From Burkholderia cenocepacia (lineage in GTDB: Bacteria > Pseudomonadota > Gammaproteobacteria > Burkholderiales > Burkholderiaceae): 64,000 nucleotides of DNA. Shown piece by piece: positions 33,982 to 41,829 of this stretch. Every line of letters begins with the position of its first letter. Position 1 is the stretch's first letter. The translations under genes and the position numbers were made by a program. The notes under the pieces are model-generated. The model was not told where the DNA came from. It saw only the letters and a list, made by a program, of their open reading frames with translations, and searched no databases. The stretch covers positions 124,001 to 188,000 of the forward strand of contig NZ_UAQZ01000018.1 of the NCBI RefSeq assembly GCF_900446215.1, in the 5' to 3' direction.

Positions 33982-34773
33982 ATGTCCTCGAAGCAAACCA
34001 CCTTGCCGGGCCGGGTCCAGGCCCTTCGCAAGCGCGCCGGGCGCCTGCCACGGCTGCACTGGATGGTGGCTGGCATCCTGGTTGCGGGCCTGCTGGGCTG
34101 GCTCCTGTACCGCACGCCCGGTGCGCCGGCACCACGCACGGGGCCTGAGGCCGCGCAGGCGCATCCGGCCGGCCCACCCTGGCGTCACGGCCCAGCCGAT
34201 GCTCGCTTCACGCTGACGCTGTACGCCGACCTGGAGTGTCCGTTCTGCAAGGCCTACTACCCGACCCTGATGGCCTGGATCGATGCCCATCCCGACGCCA
34301 GCCTGCGGTGGCATCACCTGCCGCTGGCGATGCACGATCCCGAGGCGAGTCGGCTGGCCCGCATGGCCGAGTGCGCAGGCGAAGCACAGGGCCACGAGGC
34401 CTTCTTTGGTGCCATCGCATGGCTCTACCAAAATACCCGCGGCGATGGCCAGGGGCTGCCGGCTGACCTGACCTGGCCAGGCCTGACGACCGCCATCCAG
34501 GCATGCCTGGACAGCGATCGTTCCGCAGCTATCGTTCGCGCGCAGGCCGACGAGGCCCTGCGCAGCGGTATCAACGCCACGCCCACCGTGCGGCTGGAAG
34601 ACAGCCTGACGGGAGGATCACTGCTGCTGCATGGGCCGATCGACGGTGATGCGCTTCTGTCGGCACTCGATCTGGTCGCCAGCGATGCATCGCGCGCTCC
34701 AGGACCCACCCATGCCGCCGACGCGGCACTCAGCGGAGACACCCGCACCCCCGCAATAACGACCATCCGGTGA
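33982..34773 (+). CDS. DsbA/DsbC-like thioredoxin-fold protein of the ICE transfer module
   Basis: The 263-residue protein has an N-terminal membrane anchor (LHWMVAGILVAGLLGWLLYR) and a periplasmic thioredoxin fold with the redox motif in YADLECPFCKAYYPTLMAWI (CPFC) and a cis-proline region GINATPTVRLEDSLTGG. It lies 12 bases after the ATPase gene in the same direction. In PFL_4706-type ICEs a disulphide isomerase gene occupies this place and probably helps fold the cysteine-rich transfer proteins encoded downstream. Confidence 0.85.
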   Translation: MSSKQTTLPGRVQALRKRAGRLPRLHWMVAGILVAGLLGWLLYRTPGAPAPRTGPEAAQAHPAGPPWRHGPADARFTLTLYADLECPFCKAYYPTLMAWIDAHPDASLRWHHLPLAMHDPEASRLARMAECAGEAQGHEAFFGAIAWLYQNTRGDGQGLPADLTWPGLTTAIQACLDSDRSAAIVRAQADEALRSGINATPTVRLEDSLTGGSLLLHGPIDGDALLSALDLVASDASRAPGPTHAADAALSGDTRTPAITTIR

Positions 34774-34895
34774 TGTCGTCACCCGTACCCGAGTTCGCGG
34801 CCTGTCCAGGCCTTGCCATGGGTCCGCGCGAGAAGGTCGCTTAGCGAGGGGGCGGCCGATCGCCAACAGCCGATTCGCACTGCCTGAAACCTCGC

Positions 34896-34925
34896 TTGAC
34901 CTCAAGTTGACCTGAGGTTTAACCC
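34896..34925 (+). promoter_or_regulatory. Orphan MerR/SoxR-type promoter
   Basis: TTGACC (34896-34901) overlaps the palindrome ACCTCAAG..CCTGAGGT (34899-34918), with TAACCC about 18 bases further on. This overlong-spacer promoter with a central palindrome is the MerR-family, especially SoxR, architecture. The only thing downstream is a relic exporter gene. Confidence 0.55.
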
Positions 34926-34984
34926 TGATGCTGGAAGATTGATACCTCACAACCGTTGCGGGAGACGGCCGCCCCAGATCGGCC

Positions 34985-35224
34985 ATTCGGCTTCTGGAAG
35001 GCTGCCGCCTTCCAGTGGGGCAATCCCAAGGCGTGCCACCATGGCCATCGGGGCCATTGCCACCTACTCAGCCACCGAGGGCGGCGCGCTGGAGGTGATG
35101 GCCATCGCGGCCCTCTACGCCGTTGTCAACGGACCGGCGCCGCCTGCGCATCTTCAACATCGCGATGGCCGTGCTGCTCGTGATGTCCCTGTATCCGCTG
35201 CTGTCGGGACACTCACAGGCTTGA
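34985..35224 (+). pseudogene. LysE/RhtB-family exporter relic
   Basis: Three frames together retain the last part of the protein: FWKAAAFQWGNPKA, then MAIGAIATYSATEGGALEV and MAIAALYAVVNG, then RRRLRIFNIAMAVLLVMSLY PLL before the stop at 35224. These follow the LysE C-terminal half (FQW.NPKAW.MALGA..TY ... RRLRIFN..MA.LLV.S). At least one shift and a deletion separate the pieces. It presumably was under the SoxR-like promoter just upstream or regulated by the convergent LysR gene. Confidence 0.6.
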
Positions 35225-35340
35225 TCAGCGCACCCATCATGGCCTCTTTCCATGCTCCGCATTGGGGTCGCCACTACATGAAGACAAGTGAACAAGCTTG
35301 CCGTCTTGTCCCGGACCTCGTCCTACTCCCTCGCACCTAC

Positions 35341-36243
35341 CTACGCCTTTTCGAGGTTAGGCATCGTGGTTTCTCGCAATCGTTCGACGAAGCTCCGCAA
35401 CTGCACCGAGTCTTCGGCATCCCGGCGCAACAGGTAGGTCGTCAACGGGGGGACTTCACCGGCCAACGGACGCGAGACGACATCCGGGTGCCGCCACAGG
35501 GACAGATGCGTGCGGGTGGTGATCCCGAGGCCGTAGCCCGCCGCGACCAGCGCCATCAGCAGGTCATGGGATGCCACCCTTTCGGCAATCCTGACCTCGC
35601 ATTCCGCGGCACGCAACAGCCTGTCGAGTTGCCGGCTGCATCCTGCGCACGCGTTCGGGTCACACAGCACCAGTGGATGGGAAAGCAGCTCCATCAGGGA
35701 AAGCTCGGGATGGATCAAGGCGGGATGCCGCGCCGGCACCGCGACGACCAGAGGCTCGCTCCACGCCGGCGTGGCCAGCAATCCTTCCCCCGGATGCTCC
35801 GCCTTCGCGAACCCCGCGTCGTAGTCGCCCTCTCTCAGGCCTTTCAGCTGCTGTGCGAGTGTCACTTCGAACAGGCTGATCTCGACCTCGGGCGACTCTT
35901 CGCGGCAGCGAGCCAGCAGGTTGCTCAAGTGCGATGGCGAGATGCCGTCGGACAGCGCGATTCTCAGGAGCCCGCGGTATCCGGTCGCGGCGGCCCTTGC
36001 GCCGGCACGGGCCTGCTCGACCGCTGCCAGTACGCGCCGTGCCTCCTCAAGGAAGACTTGTCCAGCCCAGGTGAGCCGGGTGCCATGGCTGTTACGCTCG
36101 AAGAGCCGGACGCCAAGATCATCCTCCAATTGGCGGATGGATCGCGACAGAGGCGACTGTTCGATGTGAAGTCGCTCCGCAGCACGGGTAAAGCTAAGTT
36201 CCTCCGCCACGGCGATGAAATACCGGATATGGCGCATCAGCAT
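35341..36243 (-). CDS. LysR-family transcriptional regulator
   Basis: The 300-residue protein is full length. The helix-turn-helix is RHIRYFIAVAEELSFTRAAE RLHIEQSPLSRSIRQLEDDL. The effector domain follows RIALSDGISPSHLSNLLARC and DAGFAKAEHPGEGLLATPAW, ending in VPPLTTYLLRRDAEDSVQLR. Its N-terminal sequence (MRHIRYFIAVAEELSFTRAA) is of the CynR/BenM branch. The neighbour read toward it is the LysE relic, a typical LysR partner, so it may once have controlled that exporter. Confidence 0.9.
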   Translation of the reverse strand: MLMRHIRYFIAVAEELSFTRAAERLHIEQSPLSRSIRQLEDDLGVRLFERNSHGTRLTWAGQVFLEEARRVLAAVEQARAGARAAATGYRGLLRIALSDGISPSHLSNLLARCREESPEVEISLFEVTLAQQLKGLREGDYDAGFAKAEHPGEGLLATPAWSEPLVVAVPARHPALIHPELSLMELLSHPLVLCDPNACAGCSRQLDRLLRAAECEVRIAERVASHDLLMALVAAGYGLGITTRTHLSLWRHPDVVSRPLAGEVPPLTTYLLRRDAEDSVQLRSFVERLRETTMPNLEKA

Positions 36244-36337
36244 CGTTACGCTCCGGAATCTCGCCCCGCGTCCTGCTGGCCCGTGCCGGCAGGCAGGTTC
36301 GCACGTCCGGGGACATGAAGGACTTTCCGCTATCGTG

Positions 36338-36763
36338 CTAGACCGGCTTCACAAATGCCAACACAGCTATGGTTAGCATCGCAATCACGATGCCGAGATC
36401 AGCACCGGGAATTCTTCTTATAGCTGCTCCAGTTCGAATGCAATGACGTATTCGCCCGGAACGGAACCCATGCAAAGCCGAGAGCGCGACGACGAAAGCC
36501 AGCTTGACCAGCAACCATCGTGACGACAGCCATCCTGCGCTGAGCGCTAGTGATAACCCGAAGATCCAGGTCAACAACAATGCAGGTGTCGTGACAAGGA
36601 GATCAAAGCGCTGCAATGCAGCCAGCATCCCTGCTTGTTCTTCCGGTGGGGACTGCGAAATGGCATTTACTATCCTTTCTTGCGCAAGCAAGCCGCCTAC
36701 CAGAAACACCACCGCTGTCACGTGCGTCGCCACCAAATAGGGATAGAGCGCCGCAATCATCAT
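36338..36763 (-). CDS. CopD-like four-helix membrane protein
   Basis: The 141-residue protein has four predicted membrane helices (LVATHVTAVVFLVGGLLAQE, LVTTPALLLTWIFGLSLALS, LLVKLAFVVALSALHGFRSG, LGIVIAMLTIAVLAFVKPV). Histidine 14 in helix 1 and His-Gly in LHGFRSG of helix 3 match the pattern of CopD/HemJ-like proteins. Its start overlaps the stop of the DUF3817 gene (TGATG), so the two are co-translated. Role uncertain; copper or haem-related transport is only a family hint. Confidence 0.6.
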   Translation of the reverse strand: MMIAALYPYLVATHVTAVVFLVGGLLAQERIVNAISQSPPEEQAGMLAALQRFDLLVTTPALLLTWIFGLSLALSAGWLSSRWLLVKLAFVVALSALHGFRSGRIRHCIRTGAAIRRIPGADLGIVIAMLTIAVLAFVKPV

Positions 36764-37131
36764 CAGGCCTGTCCGATATCGTTGAATATTCTCGCCCGTT
36801 CACGTAGCCACCGGATATTGAGATAGCCGCCGAATGGCAGGAACGCAACTGCGAACAATCGAAGCATTTCACGTTTATGCCAGCCGCCGCCGGCTACAGT
36901 TTGCAAGGCAGTCCATAGGTACGCCAAGAGTGCGATCCCATGTATTGGCCCAAGTAGCTTCGAGCCATACGGCCAATCCCCGAAATGCCTGAGAGGTGCC
37001 GCAACGAACACTAGCAGGATCAGAGTTGTCGCCTCGACGATCGACGCCTTCTCCAGGCGCCTCAGTTGTTTGGATTCAATACTTCTGATTTGATCGAGTG
37101 AGTTCTTTTCTGCCTGTGCGCTTGTGGTCAT
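36763..37131 (-). CDS. DUF3817-domain membrane protein
   Basis: The 122-residue protein carries the DUF3817 pattern: RRLEKASIVEATTLILLVFV AAPLRHF, then LGPIHGIALLAYLWTALQTV (the GP.HG motif) and a C-terminal FLPFGGYLNIRWLRERARIF. Three membrane helices are predicted. It is translationally coupled to the CopD-like gene. The divergent gene is a GlxA-type regulator, which is the probable controller of this pair. Confidence 0.8.
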   Translation of the reverse strand: MTTSAQAEKNSLDQIRSIESKQLRRLEKASIVEATTLILLVFVAAPLRHFGDWPYGSKLLGPIHGIALLAYLWTALQTVAGGGWHKREMLRLFAVAFLPFGGYLNIRWLRERARIFNDIGQA

Positions 37132-37333
37132 GACTCATCCGCTGGGTGGCTCAATATGTCAGAACAATCCAGGCGCCTGATTGATGCAGGCATGCCTCGA
37201 CCTTGTTCAATGGTTATGTTTTCAGCGACTTTCCTCTCGCCGGAAGCGCAAGTATGTCGACATGTCGGAAGTTCGCCAATTGGCTAGAATGCCATCTATC
37301 GAAGGATTCTCGCCAATCAAGGGAGCGAGTTCT

Positions 37334-38290
37334 GTGAAGCAAAGTGCAGTACACAGGGTAGCCATCCTGGCGTTTGATGGCGTTGTGCCGTTTGACCTGA
37401 CGATGGCCTGCGAGATGTTCGGGCGCGCGCCCCTCCCGCCGGGGAAGATCCCATACGAGGTTCTCGTATGCGCCCAGTCGAATCGTATTCGAACAAAGTT
37501 GTTCGACATGCGTATCCGCTGGGGCTTGAGCCATGCCGTGAATGCCCAGACTGTCATCATTCCGGGGCTCGACGATGTCCTTTCCCCTATCCCCAACACC
37601 CTGCTGGAAGCCATCCGAGCAGCGGAAAAGAATGGTGCGAGGATCGCATCGTTGTGCAGTGGCGCCTTCATCCTGGCACGCACGGGGCTGCTAGATGGCA
37701 TGCGTGCCACCACCCACTGGCGTGGTGTACAACTTCTGGCAGATCTCTTCCCACAGGTCACAGTCGACCCCAATGTTCTTTTCGTGGACAACGGTCGGAT
37801 ACTCACCTCGGCAGGCGCGTGCGCCGGAATGGATCTGTGCCTACACATGATTCGACAAGACTGCGGCAATGCCGTTGCAGCAGACACAGCACGATGTGCC
37901 GTCATGCCTCTTGCACGAGATGGCGGGCAGGCGCAGTTCATCGCTTACGATCCCCCAGACGCATCTTCCAATCTCAGCCCATTGCTGCAATGGATCGAAG
38001 AGCGGCTAGATCAAGATTTAACCCTGAAGGACATGGCTGGGCGGGCTGCGATGAGTAGCCGCACCTTGAATCGACGGTTTCAGGAACAACTGAACACTAG
38101 CCCTCTCCAGTGGCTTCTAAGGGCGCGTGTCAGGCGTGCGCAGACTTTGCTAGAAACGACAAACCTACCCGTTGAGCACATCGCTAGTGCAGTGGGCTTT
38201 GGAAGCCCCACCTCCCTGCGGGAACATTTCGGCCGGATCGTGGGAGTCAGCCCAACGGCCTATCGAAAATCCTTTAATCCTGTGCGCTGA
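37334..38290 (+). CDS. GlxA-type AraC-family regulator with DJ-1/PfpI domain
   Basis: The protein has 318 residues when started at the GTG at 37334, which has GGAG eight bases upstream and gives the usual opening VKQSAVHRVAILAFDGVVPF. Residues 5-170 are a DJ-1/PfpI domain with the nucleophile elbow IASLCSGAFILARTGLLDGM and the TTHW motif. The C-terminal 100 residues are a double AraC helix-turn-helix (TLKDMAGRAAMSSRTLNRRF, PVEHIASAVGFGSPTSLREH FGRIVGVSPTAYRK). It diverges from the DUF3817/CopD-like pair. A 54-base piece of this gene (37812-37865) is repeated at 40108-40161. Confidence 0.88.
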   Translation: MKQSAVHRVAILAFDGVVPFDLTMACEMFGRAPLPPGKIPYEVLVCAQSNRIRTKLFDMRIRWGLSHAVNAQTVIIPGLDDVLSPIPNTLLEAIRAAEKNGARIASLCSGAFILARTGLLDGMRATTHWRGVQLLADLFPQVTVDPNVLFVDNGRILTSAGACAGMDLCLHMIRQDCGNAVAADTARCAVMPLARDGGQAQFIAYDPPDASSNLSPLLQWIEERLDQDLTLKDMAGRAAMSSRTLNRRFQEQLNTSPLQWLLRARVRRAQTLLETTNLPVEHIASAVGFGSPTSLREHFGRIVGVSPTAYRKSFNPVR

Positions 38291-38307
38291 ACTGTCTGGA
38301 CGAGTTC

Positions 38308-38412
38308 TCACTTGAACTCCGCACTGAACTTCCTTCGCTTCGACATGAACACTCCTCAGGGCCTTCATCGGCCTCCTTGTAAGTGTCCGTGATATCGGGG
38401 GTGAACCCGATC
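38308..38412 (-). pseudogene. IS3-family OrfA 5' remnant
   Basis: Leftward from 38346 the sequence reads MSKRRKFSAEFK then a stop, the N-terminus of an IS3-family OrfA, preceded by what looks like the left terminal region of such an element. Nothing else of the element remains here. Confidence 0.5.
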
Positions 38413-38565
38413 GGACGCGTCTTCGGACACGTCGAGCAGTTGGCCGATCACTCGGAAAGCGGCAGCCAACCGCAGGAACTTGGGCGGTCGCGCTATCGCC
38501 AGCTCATCAAGCCGCCTTGCTGTGTCCTCTATCGCTTCGATGGGTACGCAGTCCGGTGAAAATGG

Positions 38566-39732
38566 TCAGCGCGGCCACCAGCAGTACATCGTCGCGGCGA
38601 GACACACGCCACGCGCCCCGCTCGCGTCGAACACTGCGCCACCCGCCGCCGCACCCACCGCGATCGACAGTTGAATTATCGCTACCAGCAGGCCGCCGCC
38701 GCTCTCGGCTTCGTCCGGCACGGTGACTGTGATCCAGGTGGACCAGGTCACCGGCACTGTGCCGAAGGCCATGCCCCACAGCGCCACCAGCAGCCCGTCC
38801 GCCAGCGGCGCCTGGCCTAGGGCGACGAAGGCCAGCCCCATCAGCCCCATTGCCAATGGCATCAGCAGCAGGGTCAGCCGCAGGTTCCGCTGCAGCAGTG
38901 CGCCGGCCAGCGATGTGCCCGCGAAGTTGGCCACGCCGAAGCCCAGCAGGATCGCCGACAACCCGTTCACGCCCACTCCGGCCACGTGCTCGAGGAACGG
39001 CCGCAGGTAGGTGAAGAAGGTGAAGTGGCCGACGAACACCAGCAGCACCGCCATCATGCCGCGCGCCATCTGCGGCCGCCGCATCACTTCCAGTAGCGTG
39101 CCCAGGCTGGCCGAGCCGCTGGGCGCCATTCTGGGCAGGGTACGCCACTGCCAGGCCAGGGCCAGCACGCCGATCGCCGCCGCCATCAGGAACACGTTGC
39201 GCCATCCCACGGCATCGCCCAGGTAGCTGCCCAGCGGCGCCGCCGCGATGGTGGCGACGGAGACACCGCTGAACACGATCGACAGCGCTCGCGGCACGTC
39301 CTGCTCCGGCACCAGGCGCATCGCCGTGGCCGCGGCCATGGTCCAGAAGCCGCCCAGGGCGATGCCCAGCAGCCCACGTCCCAGCAACACGGCACCGAGG
39401 CCGGGGGCGAAGGCAACTAGCAGGTTCGAGCCGATCAACATCGCCGAGAAGGCCAGCAGCACCCAGCGCCGGTCGATGCCGCGGGTCGCCGCCGCGATCA
39501 CCAGGCTGGTGGCCAGGGCCAGCGCCGCGGTGGTGGTCACGGCCTGGCCGGCCATGCCCTCGGTCACGCCGAGGCTGGCGGCCATCGGGGTCAGCAGGCT
39601 GGCCGGTAGGAACTCCGCTGTGACCAGGCCGAACACGCCCAGGGCCAGGGCGAATACGGCACCCCAGGCCGCCTTCTGCGGGGGCGCGGGCGTGGCGTGG
39701 CCTGGCTGCGCGGGATGGCTGGACTCGATCAT
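38566..39732 (-). CDS. MFS exporter (purine/arabinose-efflux type), C-terminus frameshifted
   Basis: The 388-residue transporter has 12 predicted helices. It starts WGAVFALALGVFGLVTAEFL PASLLTP and has the motif A-like region LFAFSAMLIGSNLL-type between helices 2 and 3 and GRGLLGIALGGFWTMAAATA in helix 4-5, typical of the DHA1/NepI-like group. After GARGVCLAATM the frame turns into YCWWPR and stops. The neighbouring frame continues VLLVAALTIFTGLRTHRSDR to a stop at 38507, so a one-base deletion near 38,602 has replaced the last 20-25 residues. Its promoter is a MerR-type palindrome at 39,890-39,926. Confidence 0.8.
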   Translation of the reverse strand: MIESSHPAQPGHATPAPPQKAAWGAVFALALGVFGLVTAEFLPASLLTPMAASLGVTEGMAGQAVTTTAALALATSLVIAAATRGIDRRWVLLAFSAMLIGSNLLVAFAPGLGAVLLGRGLLGIALGGFWTMAAATAMRLVPEQDVPRALSIVFSGVSVATIAAAPLGSYLGDAVGWRNVFLMAAAIGVLALAWQWRTLPRMAPSGSASLGTLLEVMRRPQMARGMMAVLLVFVGHFTFFTYLRPFLEHVAGVGVNGLSAILLGFGVANFAGTSLAGALLQRNLRLTLLLMPLAMGLMGLAFVALGQAPLADGLLVALWGMAFGTVPVTWSTWITVTVPDEAESGGGLLVAIIQLSIAVGAAAGGAVFDASGARGVCLAATMYCWWPR

Positions 39733-39889
39733 GTCGTCGTTCTCTGCAAGGGGAGGTCAGCGTCTCGGCAACGGAATGTTCCGGAATGAGGGGGGCATGC
39801 TGCTTCGCAACAAGCCTGATCGGACCGGAGGGCCGCCACAGCCCCGACGCAGATGGCCGGACCGTGGAGCGACTCCGCTGGCTACATGC

Positions 39890-39926
39890 CGATAGTCTCG
39901 ACCCTCACACCAATGTGAGAGTCAAG
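39890..39926 (-). promoter_or_regulatory. MerR-type promoter of the MFS gene
   Basis: Read leftwards, CTTGACT is followed by the palindrome CTCACATTGGTGTGAG and a GAGACTATC -10-like region, with the long spacer typical of MerR-family promoters. The same palindrome recurs at 40837-40852 for the hydrolase gene. Confidence 0.6.
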
Positions 39927-39945
39927 CGGGTGAAACGGCGTATCC

Positions 39946-40117
39946 ATGCCCCATGAACCGGGCCCCCACGCGCTCCTCTCCATCGGCGAACTGGCGTGCT
40001 GCAGCGACGCCAGCGTCGCGCTCAATCCACCACTACGAGAGCACGTCCTGTTGCCCTCCGCGCGTGCCGGCAACGGTTACTGCACGTTCCCCGGGGCCAC
40101 GGTGTCCCAGGCGCGTG
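39946..40117 (+). pseudogene. MerR-family regulator relic
   Basis: Pieces of a MerR helix-turn-helix lie in different frames: LLSIGELA, then SIHHYES, then LPSARAGNGYCTFPGATVSQ. Compare MTIGELAHKTGASRRSIRHY and RAENGYRMFLPVAVTQVR in the intact MerR at 40441-40806. At least two shifts have destroyed it and it ends where a glxA fragment begins. It was the divergent partner of the MFS exporter. Confidence 0.6.
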
Positions 40118-40161
40118 AGCCGGAATGGATCTGTGCCTACACATGATTCGACACGACTGCG
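40108..40161 (+). repeat. 54-bp fragment copied from the glxA-like gene
   Basis: Positions 40108-40161 match 37812-37865 of the GlxA-type regulator with two mismatches (the region encoding GMDLCLHMIRQD). It joins the MerR relic to an IS3-family remnant. Confidence 0.8.
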
Positions 40162-40356
40162 ATCAACGGCCTGTACAAGGCCGAGGTCATCCACCGGCGG
40201 TCCTGGCGGAACCTGTATAACGTCGAGTTGCCCCCCCTGGAGTGGGTAGCCTGGTTCAACCACAAGCGGCTGCTTGGGCCGATCGACGACATCCCGCCGG
40301 CCGCCGCCGAAGCAAACTACTATCAACAGACGCGTGAGATCGCCATGGCGGCGTGA
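40155..40356 (+). pseudogene. IS3-family OrfB C-terminal remnant
   Basis: The frame INGLYKAEVIHRRSWRNLYN and WVAWFNHKRLLGPIDDIPPA AAEANYY before the stop at 40354-40356 matches the last 65 residues of IS3-family transposases. The terminal-repeat-like sequence GTCTCCGGAAATCTCGGGAC follows. The rest of the element is gone. Confidence 0.75.
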
Positions 40357-40440
40357 CTCACACCAACAAGTCTCCGGAAATCTCGGGACGGTTCACTGAC
40401 GTCGGTCGACTATCGAGGATAGGGGTACTTCAGAAGCCTG

Positions 40441-40806
40441 CTAGGCCTCTTCTACCAGCATCTGGCGCAGCCGTGCGCGTCGCTGTTCAAGGTCCGCGAT
40501 CTGCCGCTCTATGGAAGCGAGTCTCCGGCGTTGCACTTCACTCGTTTCAGGACACGCTGCAGCGCCTTCGATCATGCGCATGCAATCGGGAAATCCGCGG
40601 ATTTCCGCCAAGCTGAAGCCTGTGGCGATCAATCTCTGGATCTGACGGACCTGAGTGACGGCGACTGGGAGAAACATCCGATAGCCGTTTTCCGCGCGTA
40701 CGGAAGCTAGCAGTCCGTTGTCGTCGTAATGCCGGATCGAGCGCCGGCTTGCTCCTGTCTTGTGGGCGAGCTCGCCAATGGTCATGGGGCTTTGAGGCTT
40801 GGACAT
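40441..40806 (-). CDS. MerR-family transcriptional regulator
   Basis: The 121-residue protein begins MSKPQSPMTIGELAHKTGAS. The helix-turn-helix and wing follow RRSIRHYDDNGLLASVRAEN GYRMF, then a dimerisation helix with heptads (ERQIADLEQRRARLRQMLVE). One cysteine (AACPETSE) is in the loop but there is no SoxR-type four-cysteine cluster. It is divergent from the hydrolase at 40896 and the shared 90-base gap holds a MerR-type palindromic promoter. It probably activates that hydrolase and its own expression. Confidence 0.88.
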   Translation of the reverse strand: MSKPQSPMTIGELAHKTGASRRSIRHYDDNGLLASVRAENGYRMFLPVAVTQVRQIQRLIATGFSLAEIRGFPDCMRMIEGAAACPETSEVQRRRLASIERQIADLEQRRARLRQMLVEEA

Positions 40807-40830
40807 GGGCCCACTGTACCATTTCCCCGC

Positions 40831-40862
40831 TTGACACTCACATCAATGTGAGGCTTGAGACT
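40831..40862 (+). promoter_or_regulatory. MerR-type promoter of the hydrolase gene
   Basis: TTGACA (40831-40836) is followed by the palindrome CTCACATCAATGTGAG (40837-40852) and a -10-like TGAGACTAG region, giving a spacer longer than 17 bases. The arrangement is the one used by MerR-family activators. Confidence 0.65.
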
Positions 40863-40895
40863 AGGCGTGTTCTAGGAACCGAGGAGTACGTGTCT

Positions 40896-41804
40896 ATGTC
40901 TTTGTCGAAGCTTCGTGGTGCACTCGGCGCACTGATAGCGACATTCGCGCTACTAGCCGCCGCACCGGCTACGTTCGCCGCAGCCCGGGATTACACCGTC
41001 ACTGCCCCCGATGGAGTGGTGCTGGCCGTCCAGGAAGCTGGTGATCCCGAGGGTTCTCCCATCATTTTCATTCATGGCCTGCTGGGTAGCCGGCTGAACT
41101 GGAGTAAGCAATTACAGGACCCTCGACTCCAGCATTACCGATTGATCACTTACGACCTGCGCGGGCACGGCCTGTCGGGCAAGCCGGCCGAGGCCAGCTC
41201 CTACACCGACGGACGCCGCTGGGCCGATGACCTGGCCGCGATCATCGAATCGACACACGCGCGCAAGCCGGTGCTCGTGGGATGGTCGCTGGGCGGTGCC
41301 GTGATATCGAACTACCTGGCGGCCTATGGCGACAAAGGTATCGCCGGCGCCGTCTATGTCGACGGAGTGATCGAACTGAAGCCCGACCAGATCGTGGCGC
41401 ACCCAGAAGTCTATCGCGACATGATCGCTTCGGACTTGCAAACCCACTTGGACGGCGAGCGCGCTTTCCTGAGGCTGTGCTTCCACCGCCAGCCCGACGC
41501 GACCACGTTCTCCTTGCTGCTGGCCAACGCCGCGCTGGCATCGTGGGACATGCAACGTGCCGTGCGGTCGATGACGGTCGAGGCAGCCAAAGGATTGAGC
41601 AAGGCCGAGGTTCCGCTCCTGCTGCTCTACGGCGCCCAGGACGCGCTCGTGAAGGCCAAGCCCAGTATCGCCAGGGCCAAGAGCCTCAACCCACGAATCC
41701 GCAGCGAGCTGTATGCCGATTCGGGACACGCGCCATTCCTCGAAGAACCGGAGCGCTTCAACCGGGACCTGTCGGATTTCGTTCGCATGGCTCTTTCACG
41801 CTAG
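40896..41804 (+). CDS. Exported alpha/beta hydrolase
   Basis: The 302-residue protein has a signal peptide (LGALIATFALLAAAPATFAA). The fold is complete: HG in IIFIHGLLGSRLNW, the nucleophile elbow LVGWSLGGAVISNYL (G-W-S-L-G), the acid region LLLLYGAQDALVK, and histidine in SELYADSGHAPFLEEPERF. AGGAG precedes the ATG by nine bases. Its divergent MerR regulator and the next dehalogenase-like gene, 25 bases downstream, suggest an inducible two-hydrolase unit. The substrate is unknown. Confidence 0.85.
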   Translation: MSLSKLRGALGALIATFALLAAAPATFAAARDYTVTAPDGVVLAVQEAGDPEGSPIIFIHGLLGSRLNWSKQLQDPRLQHYRLITYDLRGHGLSGKPAEASSYTDGRRWADDLAAIIESTHARKPVLVGWSLGGAVISNYLAAYGDKGIAGAVYVDGVIELKPDQIVAHPEVYRDMIASDLQTHLDGERAFLRLCFHRQPDATTFSLLLANAALASWDMQRAVRSMTVEAAKGLSKAEVPLLLLYGAQDALVKAKPSIARAKSLNPRIRSELYADSGHAPFLEEPERFNRDLSDFVRMALSR

Positions 41805-41829
41805 CGATCCATACCGTACGGAGTTGATG

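Noticed and set aside
34939..36318. Rightward 459-codon frame over the LysR gene
   Set aside because: The LysR domain is clear on the opposite strand; only the first part of this frame coincides with the LysE relic.
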